Below are positions 37,058-44,911 of a stretch of 64,000 nt of DNA, piece by piece. The translations under genes were made by a program, and so were the position numbers. Origin of the DNA: Pseudidiomarina aestuarii (GTDB lineage Bacteria > Pseudomonadota > Gammaproteobacteria > Enterobacterales > Alteromonadaceae); the NCBI GenBank assembly GCA_003030745.1, contig PYVG01000003.1, positions 1 to 64,000 of the forward strand, read 5' to 3'. Below the pieces are notes generated by a model, which searched no databases, was not told where the DNA came from, and saw only the letters and a list, made by a program, of their open reading frames with translations. Each line of letters opens with the position of its first letter. Position 1 is the stretch's first letter.

Positions 37058-37683
37058 CGACCTAAATCTCGCTCGATTTCAGTAAGTGATTCTTGGAAAG
37101 ATTCGCGCTCAAATACACGTACCATGTACGCTTTAACCGCTTTCGAGCCAGTACCATCAATGGTGATGCCGTAAACCGGTAAACGCCACAACAATGGTGC
37201 TAAGTAACAGTCGACTAGACTGAACTCTTCGCTCATGAAGTAAGGCGTGTCTGCAAAAATTGGCGCCAGTGCCAAAATACCTTCGCGAAGCTCTTGGCGA
37301 GCCGCCTCGGCACCTTTACCACCAGCCATAATTTTGTCAGCAAGCTCATACCAGTCACGGTCAATACGGTACATCATTAACCGACTGGTACCGCGTGACA
37401 CTGGATATACTGGCATTAATGGCGGATGCGGGAAACGCTCATCAAGATATTCCATGATGATGTGGGCGTTGTACAACACCAACTCACGGTCCACTAACGT
37501 CGGCAGTGCATCTGCGTATGGGTTGAGCTGCAGTAAATCTTCTGGACGATTGTCAGGGTCGACAAATGTGATCTCAACCCCAACGCCCTTCTCTGCGAGC
37601 ACGATACGAACTTGATGACTGCGTAAGTCATTTTTACCTGCGTACAAGGTCATCACTGACCGCTTGTTTGCCGCAACCGACAT
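37054..37683 (-). CDS. sspA: Stringent starvation protein A, RNA polymerase-associated SspA
   Basis: GST-fold protein that binds RNA polymerase and alters transcription in stationary phase and acid stress. The 209-aa product starts MSVAANKRSVMTLY, which aligns with the E. coli N-terminus. GGAG eight bases upstream supports this ATG over the one at 37695. It has a thioredoxin-like N-domain (SHQVRIVLAEKGV) with the NPYADALPTLVDRELVLYN segment, and the all-helical C-domain. It lies directly after petC in the same direction, as in other gammaproteobacteria with bc1 genes. Confidence 0.97.
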   Translation of the reverse strand: MSVAANKRSVMTLYAGKNDLRSHQVRIVLAEKGVGVEITFVDPDNRPEDLLQLNPYADALPTLVDRELVLYNAHIIMEYLDERFPHPPLMPVYPVSRGTSRLMMYRIDRDWYELADKIMAGGKGAEAARQELREGILALAPIFADTPYFMSEEFSLVDCYLAPLLWRLPVYGITIDGTGSKAVKAYMVRVFERESFQESLTEIERDLGR

Positions 37684-37699
37684 TTTATTCTCCATAAAA

Positions 37700-38449
37700 T
37701 TACTTCAGGTCTCGGAAGTACTCACGTTTCAACAACCACGCGAGAATTGTAAAGACCAGTATGAACCCGAATACATACCAACCTAAGCGACGCTGTTCGA
37801 GCAGCATAGGTTCACCGGTATAGACCAGGAAATTGGTTAAGTCGAGCATGGCTTGGTCATACTCTGCTGGGCTCAAAATGCCGCTGCCGTCAGATTTAAT
37901 ACCGACGTAGACATCTTTCATTTCGCCATCAACCATGCGTTTTTCATGCGTTTTGCGTGGCACGCCTTGCAGTTCTTGCAAGACATGCGGCATACCGACG
38001 TTCGGGAACACCGCATTATTGACGCCAAACGGACGCGACTCGTCCACATAGAACGAACGGAAGTAGGTGTACAACCAGTCGGCACCACGCACACGAGCAA
38101 CCAGCGTTAAATCAGGTGCTGCAGTACCGAACCAAGCACCTGCGGCTTCAGTTGGCATCGCGTTGGTGATCAAGTCACCAGGTTTCTCACCCGTAAACTG
38201 CAAGTTTTCTACGCCCAGTTCTTCCGGAATTTCTAAATCGCGAAACGTGCGGTTGTAGCGTTGATACTGCATTGAGTGACAACCCAAACAGTAGTTCATG
38301 AACAATTGCGCACCACGCTGTAACGACGCTTTGTCGTGTAAGTCGATCTCCGCCTTGTCGAGTGGGACCGTTGGACCCGCAGCGAAAGCGGCTGCGGTCC
38401 AAAGTGATGCTGCGGTTAACAGAGTCGCTTTAAGAAATGATTTCATCAC
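37700..38449 (-). CDS. petC: Cytochrome c1 of the bc1 complex
   Basis: Passes electrons from the Rieske protein to cytochrome c; it is periplasmic with a C-terminal membrane anchor. The 249-aa precursor has a signal peptide cleaved near AFA-AG (about residue 23), the haem c motif C54-L-G-C57-H58, the axial-ligand region NVGMPHVLQELQG and a C-terminal helix (WYVFGFILVFTILAWLL). The start overlaps the petB stop. It is followed within 20 nt by sspA, so read-through is likely. Confidence 0.97.
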   Translation of the reverse strand: MMKSFLKATLLTAASLWTAAAFAAGPTVPLDKAEIDLHDKASLQRGAQLFMNYCLGCHSMQYQRYNRTFRDLEIPEELGVENLQFTGEKPGDLITNAMPTEAAGAWFGTAAPDLTLVARVRGADWLYTYFRSFYVDESRPFGVNNAVFPNVGMPHVLQELQGVPRKTHEKRMVDGEMKDVYVGIKSDGSGILSPAEYDQAMLDLTNFLVYTGEPMLLEQRRLGWYVFGFILVFTILAWLLKREYFRDLK

Positions 38450-39708
38450 TTGGTAATCCTCTCTGGTACGGGCTTCGTGTTCTCGTTCTTACTGTAGAAC
38501 CACAGGAAGATAAAGAACGCAAAATACAAGAAGGTGAAGACACGGGCGAAGAAGGTATAGACCTCAGTCGCAGGCTTCAGACCCAAGTAACCCAGCGCAA
38601 TAAAGCTGATCACAAACAACGTCAGGTTGATTTTGTGGAACGTGCAACGATAACGAATCGAACGAACACGGCCACGATCAATCCACGGCAGCAAGAACAA
38701 GAAGACAATAGCGCCAAACATCAAGATAACGCCTAACAACTTGTCAGGAACCGCACGCAAAATTGCGTAGAACGGTGTGAAATACCATACCGGAGCAATG
38801 TGCTCAGGTGTCTTCAATGGATTCGCCGCTTCAAAGTTTGGTGGCTCTAAGAACAGGCCGCCCATAGCTGGAGTGAAGAAAATCACATAGCAGAACAAGA
38901 ATAAGAAGATACCGATACCGATCAGATCTTTCACCACGTAGTAAGGGAAGAAAGGAACCGCATCGACCACGTCATACTTCTTCGTGAAGCGCTCGTGGAA
39001 TGTGAACTTCGGCTTCTCTGACTCTGGAATCGTGCCTTTCTTCTTCTTGATATCAATACCTTCAGGGTTGTTTGAGCCAACCTCATGCAAAGCAATGATG
39101 TGCAGGAATACTAGAATGACGAGTACCAAAGGTAACGCAATAACGTGCAGTGCGAAGAAGCGGTTCAACGTTGCGCCAGAAATAACGTAGTCACCACGAA
39201 TCCACAGCGTTAAGTCGTCACCGATAATCGGAATTGCACCGAACAGTGAAATGATAACCTGTGCACCCCAGTACGACATTTGTCCCCAAGGCAGCAAGTA
39301 GCCCATAAAGGCTTCAGCCATCAGCACCAGGAAGATCAACATACCGAATACCCACAGCAATTCGCGTGGTTTCTGGTAGGAGCCGTACATCATGCCGCGG
39401 AACATGTGCAGATAGACGACCACAAAGAATGCCGAGGCACCGGTGGAATGCATGTAGCGCAATAGCCAACCGTAATCAATGTCACGCATGATGTATTCAA
39501 CTGACGCGAACGCACCTTCAGCAGAAGGAACATAGTTCATAGTCAGCCAAATACCGGTCAGGATTTGGTTTACCAATACCAGCATGGCGAGTACGCCAAA
39601 CAGGTACCAGAAGTTAAAGTTTTTCGGCGCAGGATACTGAGCAAGGTGGATATTCCACGTTTTCGACAGTGGGATGCGCTCATCAAACCAAGCAATTAGT
39701 TTACTCAT
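38446..39708 (-). CDS. petB: Cytochrome b of the bc1 complex
   Basis: Transmembrane dihaem subunit of ubiquinol-cytochrome c reductase. The 420 aa show the two haem-ligand His pairs (the MHSTG and YLHMFRG pair, and the ALHVIAL and FLHIIALHE pair). The Qo-site PEW equivalent reads PVWYFTPFYAILRAVPDK, and there are about eight to nine membrane helices. Its start shares one base with the petA stop (TAATG). Confidence 0.98.
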   Translation of the reverse strand: MSKLIAWFDERIPLSKTWNIHLAQYPAPKNFNFWYLFGVLAMLVLVNQILTGIWLTMNYVPSAEGAFASVEYIMRDIDYGWLLRYMHSTGASAFFVVVYLHMFRGMMYGSYQKPRELLWVFGMLIFLVLMAEAFMGYLLPWGQMSYWGAQVIISLFGAIPIIGDDLTLWIRGDYVISGATLNRFFALHVIALPLVLVILVFLHIIALHEVGSNNPEGIDIKKKKGTIPESEKPKFTFHERFTKKYDVVDAVPFFPYYVVKDLIGIGIFLFLFCYVIFFTPAMGGLFLEPPNFEAANPLKTPEHIAPVWYFTPFYAILRAVPDKLLGVILMFGAIVFLFLLPWIDRGRVRSIRYRCTFHKINLTLFVISFIALGYLGLKPATEVYTFFARVFTFLYFAFFIFLWFYSKNENTKPVPERITK

Positions 39709-40298
39709 TATGCTTGCTCCCCATCTTCACCAATGAGAACGACGTTGTCATTCACATAATAATGTGGGGGTACGACCAAGTTGTATGGTGCAGGTACACC
39801 CGAGAATACACGTCCTGCAATATCAAATTTGGAGCCGTGGCAGGGGCAGAAGAAGCCCGCTTCAATGCCTTCGACCTGCTCGCCGAAATCGGTTTCTAGG
39901 TACTGTGGAGAGCACCCTAAGTGGGTACAAATACCGACCGCAATGAAGAACTCTTCTTTGCGCGAACGATAACGATTCGTTGCGTACTCAGGTTGTTGCG
40001 GCTCTTCGGAGTCAGGATCACGGAGTTGATCCGCTAAGCCTTCGAGGCTGGCTAACATTTCCGGAGTCCGACGGACGATCCAGACTGGCTGACCTCGCCA
40101 TTCGTTCCGAATCAATTGACCCGGTTCCATCTTTCCGATGTTCACTTCCACAGGGGCACCCGCGTTTTTCGCTTTTTCACTCGGGTTCCACGATGCAATG
40201 AAAGGAACAGCAACACCCACCGCGCCAGCTGCTCCCACGACGGAAGTCGCGACAGTCAGAAAACGACGGCGGCCTTTATCTACAGGCGCATTGCTCAT
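39708..40298 (-). CDS. petA: Rieske iron-sulfur subunit of the bc1 complex
   Basis: Carries the [2Fe-2S] cluster that oxidises ubiquinol. The 196-aa product starts [19 protein letters not shown], with an arginine-rich, Tat-like N-terminus and one membrane anchor. The Rieske ligands are CTHLGC and CPCHGS. GGAGAG precedes the ATG at 40298, favouring it over a longer frame to 40340. It is the first gene of petABC-sspAB. I saw no convincing sigma-70 promoter in the 170 nt between it and the rpsI terminator. Confidence 0.97.
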   Translation of the reverse strand: MSNAPVDKGRRRFLTVATSVVGAAGAVGVAVPFIASWNPSEKAKNAGAPVEVNIGKMEPGQLIRNEWRGQPVWIVRRTPEMLASLEGLADQLRDPDSEEPQQPEYATNRYRSRKEEFFIAVGICTHLGCSPQYLETDFGEQVEGIEAGFFCPCHGSKFDIAGRVFSGVPAPYNLVVPPHYYVNDNVVLIGEDGEQA

Positions 40299-40468
40299 CC
40301 ACTTACTCTCCAGTTTGGACGCTTCATGGAACATAGCCATGAAGTCAGTAATTAGCTGCTGCGTTGATTCGTACGTACAGCAAGTGCTTCAAATCTATAT
40401 ACGAACTATCGGCAAAAAAAAGCCTTCAGATGATAAAGAAATGACCTGATTTTTACAAGGATAAACGC

Positions 40469-40498
40469 AAAAAACCCGACACGAAGGCCGGGTTTTTT
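40469..40498. terminator. Terminator after rplM-rpsI
   Basis: AAAAAACCCG (40469-40478) pairs with CGGGTTTTTT (40489-40498) across a 10-nt loop. The A and T runs provide U-tracts on both strands. It ends rpsI transcription on the minus strand, just ahead of the petA promoter region. Confidence 0.88.
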
Positions 40499-40525
40499 TG
40501 AACTGCGAAACAGTTTCGGCTGCGA

Positions 40526-40918
40526 TTAACGCTTCGAGAACTGTGGACGCTTACGTGCTTTGTGCAAGCCGACTTTCTTACGCTCAACTTGACGTGCGTC
40601 ACGAGTTACATAACCCGCACGACGTAAATCGCCACGTAAAGCTTCGTCATATTGCATCAATGCACGAGTAATACCGTGACGAACTGCACCGGCTTGGCCG
40701 CTAGAGCCGCCGCCAGCAACGGTAATGTACAGATCGAATTTTTCGATCATCTCAACCAACTCAAGTGGCTGACGTACAACCATGCGTGCTGTTTCGCGAC
40801 CAAAGTATTCTTCTAAGGTGCGGTTGTTAATGCTGATGTTGCCGCTGCCCGGACGCAAGAAAACGCGTGCAGTAGAGCTTTTGCGACGACCAGTACCGTA
40901 GTATTGATTCTCTGCCAT
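40526..40918 (-). CDS. rpsI: 30S ribosomal protein S9
   Basis: Small-subunit head protein whose C-terminal tail contacts P-site tRNA. The 130 aa equal the E. coli length. Recognised by [15 protein letters not shown], the [19 protein letters not shown] segment and the terminal basic tail [12 protein letters not shown]. It is 17 nt downstream of rplM in the universal rplM-rpsI operon and is followed by an intrinsic terminator. Confidence 0.99.
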   Translation of the reverse strand: MAENQYYGTGRRKSSTARVFLRPGSGNISINNRTLEEYFGRETARMVVRQPLELVEMIEKFDLYITVAGGGSSGQAGAVRHGITRALMQYDEALRGDLRRAGYVTRDARQVERKKVGLHKARKRPQFSKR

Positions 40919-40935
40919 TTTCTTAATGCTCCGTA

Positions 40936-41364
40936 TTAAATTTCAAGTTGTTTAGGTTGCTGAGCAACATGGTTATGCTCTGCACCTGCGTATACTTTCA
41001 GTTTACGGAACATGGCACGACCCAATGGACCACGGGGTAACATACCTTTCACCGCTTTCTGAATAACCATTTCTGGTGCCTTAGCAATCAACTTCTCGAA
41101 GTTGATTTCTTTGATACCACCTGGGTAACCAGAGTGTGAGTAGTAGATTTTGTCCTGCGCCTTACGACCAGTAACAGCTACTTTCTCACAGTTGATGATG
41201 ACAATGTAATCGCCAGTATCAACATGCGGAGTGTATTCAGGCTTATGCTTGCCGCGTAAACGACGGGCAACTTCAGTAGCCAAACGACCCAAAGTTTTAC
41301 CTTCAGCGTCAATTACGTACCAGTCACGTTGAACAGTTTCTGGTTTTGCAACAAATGTACTCAT
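40936..41364 (-). CDS. rplM: 50S ribosomal protein L13
   Basis: Early-assembly large-subunit protein that binds 23S rRNA. The 142 aa equal the E. coli length, with [25 protein letters not shown] at the start and the [22 protein letters not shown] motif near the end. It has a strong promoter and a leader of about 120 nt with hairpins; L13 is reported to autoregulate this operon in E. coli, so leader-mediated control is plausible. Confidence 0.99.
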   Translation of the reverse strand: MSTFVAKPETVQRDWYVIDAEGKTLGRLATEVARRLRGKHKPEYTPHVDTGDYIVIINCEKVAVTGRKAQDKIYYSHSGYPGGIKEINFEKLIAKAPEMVIQKAVKGMLPRGPLGRAMFRKLKVYAGAEHNHVAQQPKQLEI

Positions 41365-41398
41365 TGAAACATACTCTTTTTAAAGGTTCACGACAGTA

Positions 41399-41438
41399 GT
41401 TCCGGGCTTCCCCGCGAACCACAACAACCGCTGTGGTT
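41399..41438 (-). promoter_or_regulatory. Structured leader of rplM, candidate L13 autoregulatory site
   Basis: Two inverted repeats lie side by side in the untranslated leader: GTTC-CGGG-cttc-CCCG-c-GAAC (41399-41419) and AACCACA (41417-41423) with TGTGGTT (41432-41438). They share bases around 41417-41419, so the two hairpins may be mutually exclusive. The role in L13 feedback is inference. Confidence 0.5.
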
Positions 41439-41493
41439 ACATTTTCAGTGCCACAATCTCGGTTAGTTGTACCTGTAACGTGGGCTGGCGCGG

Positions 41494-41522
41494 ATTATAC
41501 GCGAACTAATTTGAAAAACCAA
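41494..41522 (-). promoter_or_regulatory. rplM-rpsI promoter
   Basis: On the minus strand TTGGTT (41517-41522), 17 bp, consensus TATAAT (41494-41499), followed by a GC-rich discriminator (CCGCGCC). Such discriminators are typical of stringently controlled ribosomal promoters. Transcription would start about 122 nt before the rplM ATG. Confidence 0.82.
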
Positions 41523-41525
41523 CAC

Positions 41526-41639
41526 CGTTGTTCGTACGCTTCGCTATTCGTGCGTTCGCTGCGCTCACTTGTCGTTGTTCGATCGAACAGCTCAGCGGAC
41601 GAACAGCGCAGCGTACGAGAAACGAACAACGCTTTTGGG
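41526..41639. repeat. Long imperfect palindrome, GTTCGTTGTTCG family, copy 2
   Basis: It fills the space between the zapG stop and the rplM -35 box. The outer arm CGTTGTTCG (41526-41534) pairs with CGAACAACG (41623-41631). The centre contains the perfect palindrome TTCGATCGAA (41578-41587). The words CGTTGTTCGTACG and TCGTTGTTCGAT occur in the same order as in copy 1 (5807-5932), showing common ancestry. It could end zapG transcription. Confidence 0.85.
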
Positions 41640-42065
41640 TTAGTCCTTGGTGAACAGTTTTTGCTTTTTGTCGCTGTAGTCGCGTGGGGGTTCGCTGGCA
41701 TTTTCTTTCTCGCTGCTGCGACTGCGATCACTGCGTGTGGTGTTCGCCATGCGAATTTGTCGAATGGTGTCTTCGGCAAAAAATGGCAAGCTGGGTTGTG
41801 TTTGCTCGCGCTGCAATAGCTCACTACTGTTGGCTAAGTAAGCTTTCAGCTTCTCTTGGGTTTCTTCGAGTTGTTCTACTAAGGCGTTAGCGGTGCTCAG
41901 ATGCTCGGCAACTTCTTGCTGATAGGCAGCAAATTGTTGCTTACTTTGCGTGACTTCTTCACTCAAGCGCGCTTCTTCTGAATGCTCATGCAGCCAGTAA
42001 CGGGCGACGAAAAAACCAATCACAGCACCCACGGCAACTAATAAAATGCCAATAATCCAGCTCAT
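41640..42065 (-). CDS. zapG: DUF1043 cell envelope/division protein ZapG (YhcB)
   Basis: Inner-membrane protein that links elongasome and divisome in E. coli. The 141-aa product starts MSWIIGILLVAVGAVIGFF (one N-terminal membrane helix), then a coiled coil (about 25-85, EEVTQSKQQFAAYQQEVAEHLS) and a low-complexity charged C-terminus. The PSLPFFAEDTIRQI-type motif resembles the conserved DYS/PRDYS region. The ATG at 42065 is the natural start before the membrane helix; the longer frame to 42206 is not supported. It is divergent from zapE, as in E. coli. Confidence 0.93.
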   Translation of the reverse strand: MSWIIGILLVAVGAVIGFFVARYWLHEHSEEARLSEEVTQSKQQFAAYQQEVAEHLSTANALVEQLEETQEKLKAYLANSSELLQREQTQPSLPFFAEDTIRQIRMANTTRSDRSRSSEKENASEPPRDYSDKKQKLFTKD

Positions 42066-42141
42066 AAACACTCCTTTACTGCGTCCTTCGCATGATAAAC
42101 TCTTCCCTATAAGCATAATCCAGTTTGAGGTGGAAGTGGTA

Positions 42142-43251
42142 GTGACAAACGAAAGACTTAGCCCTATCGCCAAATATGAACGTGATTTAAGCAGTGGTGG
42201 TTTCACCCCAGACGCCGCTCAGCGTAAGGCTGTGGAAGCGCTGCAAAAGCTTTATGAGGCACTGATTCAGTATCGCGCAAAAGCAGACCGTGGCTTTTTC
42301 GGTCGTCTTTTCGGTTCATCGCCACAACCACCGCAGGGCATTTACTTCTGGGGCGGCGTTGGACGCGGCAAAACCTATTTGGTCGATACCTTTTTCGATG
42401 CACTGCCTTTTGAAGAAAAAATGCGCGTGCATTTTCATCGCTTTATGCAGCGCGTTCATGCGGAACTGAAACAATTAAAAGGCCGCAGCGACCCATTACC
42501 GATTATTGCGGAAAAACTAGCCGCAGAAACCCAAATCATCTGCTTCGACGAATTCTTTGTACAAGACATCACCGATGCCATGCTGCTCGGCACTTTGATG
42601 CAGGAGCTATTCAAGCGCAATGTTGTGCTGGTCGCCACGTCGAATATTGTGCCTGACGAACTCTACAAAAATGGTTTGCAGCGCCAGCGTTTCTTGCCTG
42701 CTATTGACTTAATCAAGGCCAATTGCGAAGTCATCAATGTCGACAGCGGCATTGACTACCGCTTGCGAACTCTGACCCGCGCAGAGATTTATCACTCGCC
42801 ATTAGATGACGACGCAGATACTAATTTGAAACGTTATTTCAGTGAATTGTCACCGGATCATTGCAGCCGCAATACCGACGGCACCGTGCACATTAACGGC
42901 CGTGATATCCCGGTTCGACTCGAGTGCGATGATGTCGTGTTGTTTGACTTTAAAGCCATTTGTGAAGGTCCGCGGTCGCAGTACGACTACATCCAAATCG
43001 CCCACGAATATCACGCCGTCTTGATCAGTAACGTGCCACAAATGGGCAGTAATAATGATGACGCCGCACGCCGCTTTCTCGCTCTCGTCGACGAATTCTA
43101 CGAGCGCCGCGTCAAACTCATCCTCTCCGCCGCCGTGCCACTCCAAAACATCTACAGCGACGGCAAGCTCAGCTTCGAATTCAAGCGCTGCATCAGCCGA
43201 CTCCAGGAAATGCAGTCACACGACTACCTGGCGTTGGCACACAAACCCTGA
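42142..43251 (+). CDS. zapE: Cell division AFG1-like ATPase ZapE
   Basis: ATPase that destabilises FtsZ polymers at late constriction and is needed under oxygen limitation in E. coli. The 369-aa protein has Walker A GGVGRGKT at 71-78, the family string HFHRFMQRVHAEL, Walker B ICFDEFFVQDITDAMLL and the sensor ATSNIVPDELYKNGLQR. The start is GTG 42142, eight bases after GAGGTGG; it gives nearly the E. coli length (375). An upstream in-frame ATG (42046) would lie inside zapG. Confidence 0.95.
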   Translation: MTNERLSPIAKYERDLSSGGFTPDAAQRKAVEALQKLYEALIQYRAKADRGFFGRLFGSSPQPPQGIYFWGGVGRGKTYLVDTFFDALPFEEKMRVHFHRFMQRVHAELKQLKGRSDPLPIIAEKLAAETQIICFDEFFVQDITDAMLLGTLMQELFKRNVVLVATSNIVPDELYKNGLQRQRFLPAIDLIKANCEVINVDSGIDYRLRTLTRAEIYHSPLDDDADTNLKRYFSELSPDHCSRNTDGTVHINGRDIPVRLECDDVVLFDFKAICEGPRSQYDYIQIAHEYHAVLISNVPQMGSNNDDAARRFLALVDEFYERRVKLILSAAVPLQNIYSDGKLSFEFKRCISRLQEMQSHDYLALAHKP

Positions 43252-43261
43252 ACTTCCGGTG

Positions 43262-43327
43262 AATGGTGAAAAGAGAACAGTGAACAGAATTGCCAAAAAC
43301 TGTTCACTTTTCACTGCTCACTGTTCC
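43262..43327. repeat. Palindrome of the GTGAACAGTGAA family
   Basis: It lies just 3' of zapE. A perfect 9-bp stem AGTGAACAG (43279-43287) / CTGTTCACT (43300-43308) is flanked by imperfect extensions (GGTGAATGGTGAAAAG against TTTTCACTGCTCACTG). The words GTGAA and GTGAACAG recur directly. It is related to the outer arms at 10475-10562. Confidence 0.8.
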
Positions 43328-43363
43328 CCGTCAGTCAGAAACACCTTGAAACATGTCGGGGGT

Positions 43364-43390
43364 GAACTTATATCGTCGATATCGGTCTTT
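43364..43390 (+). promoter_or_regulatory. Possible sigma-E-type promoter of degQ
   Basis: GAACTT (43364-43369), a 16-bp spacer, then TCTTT (43386-43390). This resembles the GGAACTT/TCnnA pattern of envelope-stress sigma-E promoters, which would suit a degP/degQ-type gene. The -10 match is partial. Confidence 0.35.
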
Positions 43391-43445
43391 CTTTGCGTGA
43401 TACACGTATCTTGAATTACACACATAAACTTGGAGTATGAACCCG

Positions 43446-44795
43446 ATGAAAGCAAAGTTTCTTGCTGTGCTCGCCGTGGTGGGTGTGTTCGCTGTCGCTC
43501 CCGTTAGTGCGAATATTCCCTTCTTTAATAATGACAAAGATGAATTGCCAACACTGGCGCCGATGCTGGAGGAAGTGACTCCTGCGGTGGTGAATATTTC
43601 AGTGAAAGGTAAGCGTGAAGTCCGTCAACGCATTCCAGAGATGTTCCGCTTTTTCTTTGGCCCGAATGGTCCGCGTGAACAAGTCCAGGAACGTCCGTTT
43701 CAGGGCTTAGGTTCTGGCGTGATTATTGACGCTGAAGAGGGATATGTGGTGACGAATAACCACGTGATTGATGGTGCGTCTGAGATTGTGGTAACGATGA
43801 AGGATGGTCGTCAGTTCGATGCCAAAGTGATTGGTACCGATGAGCGTTCGGATGTTGCATTACTGAAGATCCAAGATGGTAAAAATCTCACAGCTATTGA
43901 ACTTGGTTCGTCGGCGGACTTACGCGTTGGTGACTTCGTAGTGGCTATCGGGAATCCATTTGGCCTGGGTCAAACGGTTACTTCGGGTATTGTCTCAGCG
44001 TTGGGTCGCAGCGGTTTGGGGATTGAGGAAATTGAGAACTTCATTCAAACCGATGCTGCTATCAACAGCGGTAACTCGGGCGGTGCCTTGGTGACGTTGG
44101 ATGGTAAATTGGTAGGTATCAATACCGCCATTTTGGGGCCGAATGGTGGCAATATCGGCATTGGTTTTGCTATTCCGTCAGACATGATGAACAACTTGGT
44201 TCAGCAATTGATTGAATTTGGTGAAGTCCGCCGTGGCGTATTGGGTGTGCGTGGTAATGACCTCACTCAGGAAATAGCTAAGGCACTTGATTTAGATGTG
44301 AGCCAAGGTGCCTTTGTTGCCGAAGTATTGCCGGACGGCGCAGCAGCGGAAGCAGGCCTGAAATCAGGCGATGTTATTGTAGGCGTCAATGGTGAGAAGA
44401 TTCGGACTTTTGCGGATCTGTCAGCTCGCGTGAATACTATTGGTCCAGGTAAAGAAGTGACCATCACGGTTCTACGCGATGGTGATGAGCGTCAGTATAC
44501 GGTTACTTTGAACCAAGATGATACGGTGGTCGAAGCTGAAACTTTACATCCAGCACTACAAGGTGTGACGTTGGAAACTACCGACGGTGGGATTCTTATT
44601 AGTGATGTCGAGGAAGGCTCCATTGCAGCTCGCTACGGACTGCGTGATGATGATGTGATTATTGGCGTGAACCGTCAGCGCGTCACAACTGTCACTGAGT
44701 TGAAGCAAGTACTGGAAAATACCGAAGGCGTGATTGCATTGAATATCCGTCGCGGCAACTCATCGCTTTACTTGGTGCTGCGCGGTACCGAATAA
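43446..44795 (+). CDS. degQ: Periplasmic serine protease/chaperone DegQ (Do family)
   Basis: Degrades or refolds misfolded envelope proteins. The 449-aa precursor has a Sec signal peptide (MKAKFLAVLAVVGVFAVAPVSA, cleavage near residue 22) and a trypsin-like domain with triad H106 (TNNHVID), D136 (RSDVALL) and S211 (GNSGGA). Two PDZ domains follow (about 255-345 and 360-445). The ATG at 43446 is chosen; the ATG three codons earlier leaves only one base after GGAG. Two PDZ domains and the short Q-linker suggest DegQ over DegP. degS follows after a hairpin. Confidence 0.95.
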   Translation: MKAKFLAVLAVVGVFAVAPVSANIPFFNNDKDELPTLAPMLEEVTPAVVNISVKGKREVRQRIPEMFRFFFGPNGPREQVQERPFQGLGSGVIIDAEEGYVVTNNHVIDGASEIVVTMKDGRQFDAKVIGTDERSDVALLKIQDGKNLTAIELGSSADLRVGDFVVAIGNPFGLGQTVTSGIVSALGRSGLGIEEIENFIQTDAAINSGNSGGALVTLDGKLVGINTAILGPNGGNIGIGFAIPSDMMNNLVQQLIEFGEVRRGVLGVRGNDLTQEIAKALDLDVSQGAFVAEVLPDGAAAEAGLKSGDVIVGVNGEKIRTFADLSARVNTIGPGKEVTITVLRDGDERQYTVTLNQDDTVVEAETLHPALQGVTLETTDGGILISDVEEGSIAARYGLRDDDVIIGVNRQRVTTVTELKQVLENTEGVIALNIRRGNSSLYLVLRGTE

Positions 44796-44812
44796 ACGAT
44801 TAGCGCACGTGC

Positions 44813-44860
44813 GAAGGCAGTGTGGTCGGAGGATTACCTCCACCATGCTGCCTTCGTTAC
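44813..44860 (+). terminator. Terminator-like hairpin between degQ and degS
   Basis: GAAGGCAG (44813-44820) pairs with CTGCCTTC (44848-44855), with inner pairing GGAGG/CCTCC and a short ATTA loop. Only a weak T stretch (GTTACATTTC) follows, so it may attenuate rather than fully terminate. Confidence 0.65.
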
Positions 44861-44911
44861 ATTTCAGTGATATGCTGTGCGAATCTAACTTCTTGAAACT
44901 GTGGACACCGC

